From: Pseudomonadota bacterium | GTDB lineage: Bacteria > Pseudomonadota > Gammaproteobacteria > Xanthomonadales > Xanthomonadaceae | DNA: 7,793 nucleotides | NCBI GenBank assembly: GCA_023395465.1 | Contig: JAEWZE010000089.1 | Span: forward strand, 1 to 7,793 | Direction of reading: 5' to 3' | Shown: one piece after another, positions 1-5,327 of the stretch | Layout of the letters: each line of letters begins with the position of its first letter | Numbering within the stretch: position 1 is the first letter of the stretch | Translations under genes and position numbers: made by a program | The notes under the pieces: generated by a model | Told to the model about the DNA's origin: nothing | What the model saw: only the letters and a program-made list of their open reading frames with translations | Databases searched by the model: none

Positions 1-1216
1 AACCGATCACGCTCGTCAGGTCGTACACCGGCACCAGCACCGCCAGGATCACCGCCATCACCACCAGTGCCAGCACCATCGTCACCACCGGCACCAGCGC
101 GGCCAGCATGCGGTCCAGCGCCTGACCGGTTTCCTGCTCGAAGGTGTCGGCGGTCTTGAGCAGCATCGCGTCCAGCGCCCCGGACTCCTCGCCGACCTGC
201 ACCATCTGCAGCGCCAGCCGCGGAAAACGCTTGCCCCGCCCCAGCGCCGCCGACAGACCGACGCCGTTCTTCACTTCCTCCGCCGCGACTTCGACATCCG
301 CCGCCAGCACGCGGTTCCCCACCACGGTCCGGCCGATACCCAGCGCCGCCATCAGCGGCACCCCGTTGCGCAACAGCGTCCCCAGCGTCCGCGCCAGCCG
401 CGCGGTTTCCAGGCGCGCCATCATCGGCCCGACCAGCCGCAGCCGCAGCACCCATCCGTCGAACCGCGTGCGGAACGCGACATCGCGCAGGCGCCTGTCC
501 AGCCACCACAGCGCCAGTGCCGGCACCGCCAGCAGCACGATCCACCAGTCGCGCACGAACAGGCCCAGCGCCAGCACGATCTTCGTGAACAGCGGCAGCG
601 GCGCGTCCAGGCTCTCGTACATCGCGGCGAACTGCGGCACCACGTAGCCGAGCAGGAACATCATCGACAGGCCGACCATCACCAGCAGGATCACCGGATA
701 GATCAGCGCGTTGACCACGCGTCCGCGCAACAGGCGGCTGCGCTCGAGATAGTCGGCCAGGCGCTGCAGCGTCTCCTCCAGACTGCCGCCAGCCTCGCCC
801 GCGCGGACCATGTTGATGTACAGGCGCGAGAAGGTGCCGTGCTGGCGTTCGAGCGCGCCCGACAGCGTGCTGCCGCCGCGCACCGCGTCGCGGACCTCGA
901 CGATCGTGCGCTTGGCGGCCGGTTCCTCCGGCAGTTCAAGCAGGATGGTCAGGGCGCGGTCGAGCGGCTGGCCCGCGCCCAGCAGCGTGGCCAGCTGCTG
1001 GGTGAACTGCACCAGGCGCTGCCCGGCGAACGGCTTCGGCCGCAGCAGCGACCGCCAGGACGCACCGCCACCGCCCGCGCTGGCCAGCCGCGTTTCCACC
1101 GGCAGGTGGCCCTGCTCCTGCAGCCGCAGCGCCACCTCGCTGTCGCTGGCGGCCTCCATCTGCCCGTCCAGCGTCTCGCCGCGGCTGTTGAGCGCCTTGT
1201 AGCGGTACAGGGGCAT
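1..1216 (-). CDS. gspF: Type II secretion inner-membrane platform protein GspF (3' end cut by window edge)
   Basis: GspF is the polytopic inner-membrane platform protein of the type II secretion system; it couples the GspE ATPase to pseudopilus assembly. I translated the reverse strand from the ATG at 1216 and found 405 open codons to the window edge. It begins MPLYRYKALNSRGET, typical of the family. Two T2SSF domains are visible. The first, near residues 67-190, carries FTQQLATLLGAGQPL and the signature RAGEAGGSLEETL. The second, near 265-390, carries ARLARTLGTLLRNGVPL and VGEESGALDAML. Three hydrophobic segments fall near residues 168-195, 207-233 and 372-398. GspF proteins are usually about 405 residues, and the visible end (PVYDLTSVIG) looks like a family C-terminus, so the stop probably lies just beyond the edge. 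The gene follows gspE by 61 bp. Its own Shine-Dalgarno (GGGCGG, 3 nt from ATG) is poor, so it may depend on translational coupling. The Xanthomonas equivalent is xpsF. Confidence 0.95.
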   Translation of the reverse strand, partial: MPLYRYKALNSRGETLDGQMEAASDSEVALRLQEQGHLPVETRLASAGGGGASWRSLLRPKPFAGQRLVQFTQQLATLLGAGQPLDRALTILLELPEEPAAKRTIVEVRDAVRGGSTLSGALERQHGTFSRLYINMVRAGEAGGSLEETLQRLADYLERSRLLRGRVVNALIYPVILLVMVGLSMMFLLGYVVPQFAAMYESLDAPLPLFTKIVLALGLFVRDWWIVLLAVPALALWWLDRRLRDVAFRTRFDGWVLRLRLVGPMMARLETARLARTLGTLLRNGVPLMAALGIGRTVVGNRVLAADVEVAAEEVKNGVGLSAALGRGKRFPRLALQMVQVGEESGALDAMLLKTADTFEQETGQALDRMLAALVPVVTMVLALVVMAVILAVLVPVYDLTSVIG

Positions 1217-1281
1217 CAGCCGCCCACGCCAGCGCAAGGGGATCGCCGCACGGCCGGCCGGAGGAAGACCGAAGGCCTCAT
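1216..1281 (-). CDS. Candidate 21-codon coupling ORF between gspE and gspF
   Basis: The open frame starts at an ATG that overlaps the gspE stop (ATGA, 1281-1278) and ends at a TGA that overlaps the gspF start (TGATG, 1218-1214). It therefore fills the 61-bp gap with no untranslated base. GGAGGAGG lies directly in front, inside the last gspE codons. The predicted peptide has 21 residues, is basic and proline-rich, starts MRPSVFLRPAVRR, has one cysteine, and resembles no family I know. If translated, it probably passes ribosomes from gspE to gspF rather than making a functional peptide. The frame is also open far upstream inside gspE, as is common in GC-rich DNA, so chance cannot be excluded. 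Codon bias over 21 codons is uninformative. I see the start, the stop and the ribosome-binding-like sequence; the coupling role is inference. Confidence 0.35.
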   Translation of the reverse strand: MRPSVFLRPAVRRSPCAGVGG

Positions 1282-3026
1282 GCCTCCTCCGTCACCCGCA
1301 GCACTTCCTCGATCGTGGTCACGCCCGCCAGCGCCTTGGCCAGGCCGTCCTCGTACATGGTGCGCATGCCGTTCTGGCGCGCGAGCTGCTCGAGTTCGCC
1401 CATGCCGGCGTGGCGCATCACCGCGCGCCGCAGCTCGTCGTTCATCACCAGGAACTCGACGATCGTGGTCCGGCCGAGGTAGCCGGTCGGCGCGATCGCC
1501 GAACCGCGCGCGCGGTACAGGAAGATCTCGCCTTCGGGCTGGAAGCGGCGCAGGCCGAACTTCTCGATTTCCTCGGGCGATGCCGGGTACCGCTCGGCAT
1601 GCGTGGGCTCCAGCTTCCGCACCAGGCGCTGGGCGAGGATGCCGTTGACCGTCGAGGTCAGCAGGTAGTCCTCCACGCCCATGTCGAGCATGCGGGTGAT
1701 GCCGCCGGCGGCGTTGTTGGTGTGCAGGGTGCTGAGCACCAGGTGCCCGGTGAGCGCGGACTGGATCGCGATGCGCGCGGTTTCGAGGTCGCGCATCTCG
1801 CCGATCATGATGATGTCCGGATCCTGGCGCACGATGCTGCGCAGGGCGTTGGCGAAGTCCAGCCCGATCTGCGGCCGCGCCTGGATCTGGTTGATGCCCT
1901 CGATCTGGTACTCGACCGGATCCTCGACGGTGATGATCTTGACGTCGGGCGTGTTGAGCTTGCTCAGCGCCGTGTACAGGGTCGTCGTCTTGCCCGAGCC
2001 GGTCGGGCCGGTGACCAGGAGGATGCCGTGCGGCTGTTCGAGCACGCGCTGGAAGGCGGGCAGGAAATCGCCGGTGAATCCGAGGCGACCGAAATCGAAC
2101 ACCACCGTCTCGCGGTCGAGCAGGCGCATCACCACGCTCTCGCCGTGCGCGGTGGGCACGGTGCTCACGCGCAGGTCCAGCTCCTTGCCCTGCACGCGCA
2201 GCATGATGCGACCGTCCTGCGGCAGGCGGCGCTCGGCGATGTTGAGCTTGGCCATGATCTTGATGCGGCTGATGACCGCGGCGGTGAGGTTGCTGGGCGG
2301 GCTCTCGCCCTCCTCCAGCACGCCATCGATGCGGTAGCGCACCTTGAGCCGGTTCTCGAACGGCTCGATGTGGATGTCCGAAGCGCGCAGCTCGACCGCG
2401 CGCTGGATGACGAGATTGACCAGGCGGATCACCGGCGCTTCGCTGGCGAGGTCGCGCAGGTGCTCGACGTCGTCCATGTCGGCGCCGCCTTCGCCGTCGG
2501 CGGTCTCGACGATGGCGCCCATCGCGCTGCGGCCCTGGCCATGCCAGCGCTCGATCAGGTCGTCGATCTCCGATCGCAGTCCGACCACGGGTTCGACCGG
2601 GCGGCCGGCGGCAAGCCGCACCGCTTCGAGTGCGTAGCCGTCGTGCGGATCGGCCATCCACAGCTGCAGGCGGCCGTCCTGCTCGCCGATCGGACACAGG
2701 TGGAACTGCCTGAGGAAGCGCGCGCTCAGCGGCGGCGCATCGGACGGCATTTCGGGAGGCTCGGCGGGCATGTCCCGGGCCGCGAGCAGTCGCAGGTCCA
2801 GCGCACCGGCGCAGGCCTCGGCATGGTCGCGTTCGGACACCAGCCCCAGGCGCGAGAGCAGCGGCAGGATGCCGCCGCCGGTTTCTTCCTGCAGGCGGCG
2901 CGCGCGCGCCAGATCCACTTCCTTGAGCTGCTGGCGCTCGAGCAGCGCGGCGACGATGCGGTCCTCCGCGTCCTGCGCCACGGAGTCGCTGACGGGAGGA
3001 TCGGGGATCGCGTTCACGTTCGGCAT
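1278..3026 (-). CDS. gspE: Type II secretion traffic ATPase GspE
   Basis: GspE is the cytoplasmic hexameric ATPase that powers type II secretion; it docks to the membrane through GspL and works against GspF. The protein has 582 residues. Residues about 20-155 form the MshEN/N1E domain. The second N-terminal domain is about 183-330 and includes DIHIEPFENRLKVRYRIDG (217-235). The ATPase core has Walker A GPTGSGKT at 340-347, an Asp box ITVEDPVEY at 365-373, Walker B DPDIIMIGEMRD at 402-413 (GEIRD in many relatives), and a His box TGHLVLSTLHTNNA at 426-439. The CxxC...CxxC metal site usually found after the ATPase core is absent: only Cys72 and Cys111 occur in the whole protein, and the expected position reads LEPTHAERY. 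I recall the same loss in Xanthomonas XpsE and Xylella. The ATG at 3026 is the first possible start, because an in-frame TAA lies seven codons upstream; its Shine-Dalgarno is weak. gspF follows. A terminator upstream separates it from the protease gene. Confidence 0.97.
   Translation of the reverse strand: MPNVNAIPDPPVSDSVAQDAEDRIVAALLERQQLKEVDLARARRLQEETGGGILPLLSRLGLVSERDHAEACAGALDLRLLAARDMPAEPPEMPSDAPPLSARFLRQFHLCPIGEQDGRLQLWMADPHDGYALEAVRLAAGRPVEPVVGLRSEIDDLIERWHGQGRSAMGAIVETADGEGGADMDDVEHLRDLASEAPVIRLVNLVIQRAVELRASDIHIEPFENRLKVRYRIDGVLEEGESPPSNLTAAVISRIKIMAKLNIAERRLPQDGRIMLRVQGKELDLRVSTVPTAHGESVVMRLLDRETVVFDFGRLGFTGDFLPAFQRVLEQPHGILLVTGPTGSGKTTTLYTALSKLNTPDVKIITVEDPVEYQIEGINQIQARPQIGLDFANALRSIVRQDPDIIMIGEMRDLETARIAIQSALTGHLVLSTLHTNNAAGGITRMLDMGVEDYLLTSTVNGILAQRLVRKLEPTHAERYPASPEEIEKFGLRRFQPEGEIFLYRARGSAIAPTGYLGRTTIVEFLVMNDELRRAVMRHAGMGELEQLARQNGMRTMYEDGLAKALAGVTTIEEVLRVTEEA
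1283..1290 (-). promoter_or_regulatory. Strong Shine-Dalgarno-like GGAGGAGG at the gspE 3' end
   Basis: Read on the minus strand, this is an eight-base GGAGGAGG inside the last gspE codons (Glu-Glu-Ala-stop). The upstream GGAG sits 5 nt before the ATG at 1281, which overlaps the gspE stop codon. It is a better ribosome binding site than the sequence in front of gspF, so it could drive the 21-codon frame or reinitiation by ribosomes finishing gspE. It also encodes two glutamates, which alone could explain it. Confidence 0.4.
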
Positions 3027-3101
3027 CCGTCGGGGGCCACGACTTTAGCAGTTTGTGCCGCCGGCGCAGCCGGATCCGTCCACCGGCAGGCGGGTCGACA
3101 G

Positions 3102-3107
3102 AGCATA
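3102..3107 (-). promoter_or_regulatory. Possible -10 element (TATGCT) for gspE
   Basis: gspE needs a promoter in 3027-3160, because an efficient-looking terminator ends at 3161 upstream of it. The only AT-rich patch in that stretch on the minus strand is GTGAATATGCT, whose TATGCT matches 4 of 6 bases of the sigma-70 -10 consensus. It would give a leader of roughly 70 nt. No convincing -35 lies 16-18 bp upstream; the nearest candidate, TTGGCG, is 25 bp away. The need for a promoter follows from the layout, but this exact position is a weak guess. Confidence 0.25.
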
Positions 3108-3160
3108 TTCACGATCCGCGGCCGGGCCGCGTCGCCAACCGGGCCGGCGGCGGCGCATGC

Positions 3161-3201
3161 AAAAAAAAAGCAGGAGCCCCGGCATGGGCCGGGACTCCTG
3201 C
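3161..3201 (-). terminator. Intrinsic (Rho-independent) terminator of the protease gene
   Basis: On the minus strand, GCAGGAGTCCCGGC (3201-3188), a four-base loop (CCAT) and GCCGGGGCTCCTGC (3183-3170) form a 14-bp stem with one G-T wobble. Nine T's follow directly (3169-3161). It begins 18 nt after the protease stop codon. It is one of the few AT tracts in this GC-rich window. On the plus strand no T-run follows the stem, so it should act in one direction, isolating gspE/gspF from protease transcription. Confidence 0.93.
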
Positions 3202-3219
3202 AATGACACACGTCGGCGA

Positions 3220-5148
3220 TCAGTTGTGGCGAGCCTGCAGGCGCACGTTGCTGTAGGCGCGGGCGCCGACCAGCTTGATGTAGTAGGTGCCTGCCTGCGG
3301 CGAGTTGATCCGCACAGTCTCGTTGTTGCCTGGCCGGGTCGAACGGAAGTCCGCATCGGCATCCGTGGGTTCGGCCTCGAAGCTCACCAGCAGGTTCACG
3401 TTGCCGCTGCCACCGGTGGTGGTGATGCTCAGCGGGCCGCGCGCGCCCTCGGGCACGGTGATGCTGTACAGCGTCTCGCTGCCCGCGGTGCCCGACAGGC
3501 CGGTGACCGCCACGCCGTTGGCGATTGGCGTGGCGTCGGGAGCGCAGTCCACCTCGCACGGCGGTTCGATCGCCTTGGCCACCGCCGCGGCGGCGTTGAC
3601 GATGCCCGGGCCGATCGGTTGCGAGGCCGAGGGCGCGACGGAGAACGGGCTTGCGGTGTCCTGGAGGATGTCGAGCACTTCGGCGGGCGTGAGCAGCGGC
3701 ATGCCGGCATCCAGGCGCGCGCCCTGCATCAGCGCGACCACGCCGGCCACGTGCGGCGCGGCCTGCGAGGTGCCGGCCGAGCCGCCGTAGCCGCCGTTGG
3801 AGCCGTCCGGTGCGATCTCGTCGGCCGGCATCGGCTCGGTGTCGCTGGGATTGACCGCCTGCCAGATGAAGCCGTCGTAGATCTGGGTGCCGCTGCCGCC
3901 GTCGTTGGCGTAGACGCCGCCGCCCGGCGCGGAGATCTCGATGCCATCGCCGTAGTTGGAGTAGAACGCGCGCCGGCTGGTCACGCCGTTGGAGGCCACC
4001 GTGATCACGCCGGGGCAGTTGCCGGGCGAATAGCCCGAGGTGTTCGCGTTCTGGTTGCCGGCGGCCACCACCACCACCGCGCCCAGCGCGTTGGCCTGGG
4101 CGATGGCGTCGGCCTCGTACGCGGTGCACTCGCCCGCGCCGCCAAGGCTGAGGTTGATCACCTGCGCCGGGTTCTCGTTCATCGGCATGCCTTCGACCTC
4201 GCCACCGGCCGCCCAGACGATCGCGTCGGAGATGTCGGTGTCGTAGCCGCCGCAGTGGCCGAGCACGCGGATGGGCAGGATGTTGGCGTTGTAGGCCACG
4301 CCGGTCATGCCGACGCTGTTGTCGGTGGCCTGCGCGCCCGCGGTGCCGGCGACGTGGGTGCCGTGCCAGGAGCTGTTGCGTTGCTGGCAGGTTTCGGCGC
4401 CGGGATAGCCGATGGTCCAGTCGCCGAGATCCCAGCCGCCGGGCACGCGGTCGTCGGTGTCGCGGCCGGAGACGAAGGCGTCGGAGATGAAGTCGTAGCC
4501 CGCGTCGGCCAGCGTGGTGTCCACGTCCGGGTGCGCGGAGATGCCCGTGTCGAGCACGGCGATGGTCACGCCGTTGCCGTCGGCCAGGTCCCACGCGGCC
4601 GAGACGTTCGCGCCGCCGCGGTTGGGGCCACCGTCGAACGTCGCGCCGCCGTCGGGGGCGCGCATGTGCCACTGGTATTCCTGGAACATCGGGTCGTTGG
4701 GGAGGTAGGCCGGCTGCACGTTCGGCAGGCGCGCGATCTGGCGCAGGCGGTCCGGGCGCACCGACACCACGTTCGGGTCGGCCTTGATCTGGCGCAGCAG
4801 GGTGCCGGCTTCAACCCGGTCGAGACTGCGCGAGAGCTTGATGAGCTGCTGACCGTTGGCGAGCGTGCGCACGTGGCTGGCGTTGGCGATGCGCCCCCTG
4901 GCCAGGCCCGAGCGGTTGAGCGCGCGGCTGAACGCGGCCACGCCCGCGCTGCGATCGGCCTTCTCGCGCGTACCGTCGCGGTACTGCACGACGAAACGAT
5001 GGAACGACTGCTGGTCGCCGAGGCTTGCCGACAGGCTGGCCGTGTCCATCGCGAACTTCGGCTTCTTGGCGGCGGTGGCACCCGTCGCACCGATGGCGGC
5101 GATGACCGCGACGGCCAGGGTGCAGGGAATGATGTTGCGCTTGCTCAT
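3220..5148 (-). CDS. Secreted subtilisin-like serine protease (S8) with propeptide and PPC domain
   Basis: This is a 642-residue precursor of an extracellular endopeptidase. It starts with a Sec signal peptide (basic MSKR, hydrophobic 8-23, likely cleavage near ATA/A at 26-27). An I9-like inhibitory propeptide covers about 48-145. The subtilisin domain carries Asp200 in VLDTG, His262 in HGTHVAG, the oxyanion Asn365 in AAGN, and Ser461 in GTSQAAPHVAG, so the active site is complete. Six cysteines remain after signal removal (254, 299, 341, 378, 531, 535) and could form three disulfides; 531 and 535 lie in the linker to the C-terminal domain. Residues about 540-640 form a PPC beta-sandwich, a domain often removed from mature secreted proteases. 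Closest relatives by type are Xanthomonas/Lysobacter extracellular S8 proteases. The start is supported by GAGAGGG 6 nt upstream and by the signal peptide. A terminator follows. Export by the neighbouring type II system is likely but inferred. Confidence 0.95.
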   Translation of the reverse strand: MSKRNIIPCTLAVAVIAAIGATGATAAKKPKFAMDTASLSASLGDQQSFHRFVVQYRDGTREKADRSAGVAAFSRALNRSGLARGRIANASHVRTLANGQQLIKLSRSLDRVEAGTLLRQIKADPNVVSVRPDRLRQIARLPNVQPAYLPNDPMFQEYQWHMRAPDGGATFDGGPNRGGANVSAAWDLADGNGVTIAVLDTGISAHPDVDTTLADAGYDFISDAFVSGRDTDDRVPGGWDLGDWTIGYPGAETCQQRNSSWHGTHVAGTAGAQATDNSVGMTGVAYNANILPIRVLGHCGGYDTDISDAIVWAAGGEVEGMPMNENPAQVINLSLGGAGECTAYEADAIAQANALGAVVVVAAGNQNANTSGYSPGNCPGVITVASNGVTSRRAFYSNYGDGIEISAPGGGVYANDGGSGTQIYDGFIWQAVNPSDTEPMPADEIAPDGSNGGYGGSAGTSQAAPHVAGVVALMQGARLDAGMPLLTPAEVLDILQDTASPFSVAPSASQPIGPGIVNAAAAVAKAIEPPCEVDCAPDATPIANGVAVTGLSGTAGSETLYSITVPEGARGPLSITTTGGSGNVNLLVSFEAEPTDADADFRSTRPGNNETVRINSPQAGTYYIKLVGARAYSNVRLQARHN

Positions 5149-5154
5149 GTGATG

Positions 5155-5161
5155 CCCTCTC
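5155..5161 (-). promoter_or_regulatory. Ribosome binding site of the protease gene
   Basis: GAGAGGG on the minus strand ends 6 nt before the ATG at 5148. It is the best conventional Shine-Dalgarno in front of a main gene here and fixes the start at the residue that opens the signal peptide. Confidence 0.7.
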
Positions 5162-5187
5162 GACGAAATGGATCAACTGGCGTGGGA

Positions 5188-5215
5188 CGACGCGGGCGGA
5201 TCTCCGCACGCGTCG
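5188..5215. promoter_or_regulatory. 28-bp near-perfect palindrome upstream of the protease gene
   Basis: The arms are CGACGCG (5188-5194) with CGCGTCG (5209-5215), and GCGGA (5196-5200) with TCCGC (5203-5207). There is one mismatched pair (5195/5208) and a TC centre. The site lies 40-67 bp upstream of the protease start codon, between the adhesin hairpin and the ribosome binding site. The size and symmetry would suit the operator of a dimeric regulator, or a hairpin in the mRNA leader. No T-run follows on either strand, which argues against an intrinsic terminator. I do not recognise it as a known operator. Confidence 0.5.
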
Positions 5216-5294
5216 CAGGTACCGTCTCAAGCTGCAGCCGTCCCCGCGGCTGACGGACGCGCGGTGCGCACCACGGGAACCGTGTTGTCGTGCC

Positions 5295-5320
5295 GGCAGG
5301 AGCGCACCGGCGCTCCCGCC
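5295..5320 (-). terminator. Hairpin after the adhesin gene, possible terminator without U-tract
   Basis: On the minus strand, GGCGGGAGCGC (5320-5310), loop CGGT and GCGCTCCTGCC (5305-5295) form an 11-bp stem with one G-T wobble. It starts 7 nt after the adhesin stop codon, the usual place for a terminator. No T-tract follows (next bases GGCACGACAACACGG), so it may terminate poorly, protect the mRNA 3' end, or allow some read-through into the protease gene. Confidence 0.5.
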
Positions 5321-5327
5321 CGCGCCA

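Noticed and set aside
3161..3169. Nine-A tract as a phase-variable homopolymer
   Set aside because: It is non-coding and is fully explained as the U-tract of the protease terminator on the minus strand.
1410..3206. Plus-strand open frame of 598 codons opposite gspE
   Set aside because: It is a mirror of gspE codon bias, with no recognisable motif; it also runs through the gspE promoter region and into the terminator.
3014..4672. Minus-strand open frame of 552 codons overlapping the protease gene in another frame
   Set aside because: The product is dominated by Arg and Gly and is a frame-shifted shadow of the protease; it has no ribosome binding site.
5188..5215. Palindrome as an attachment site or mobile-element end
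   Set aside because: No transposase, integrase or second copy of the sequence was seen in the window.
5227..5232. TTGAGA as a -35 box for the protease
   Set aside because: No acceptable -10 hexamer lies 16-18 bp downstream; the region there is GC-rich and belongs to the palindrome.
3055..5253. Plus-strand open frame of 732 codons opposite the protease gene
   Set aside because: The translation is rich in Arg, Ala, Val, Gly and His with no domain or family signature, while the opposite strand encodes an intact protease with a full catalytic triad. Long antisense frames are expected in GC-rich DNA with G/C-ending codons.
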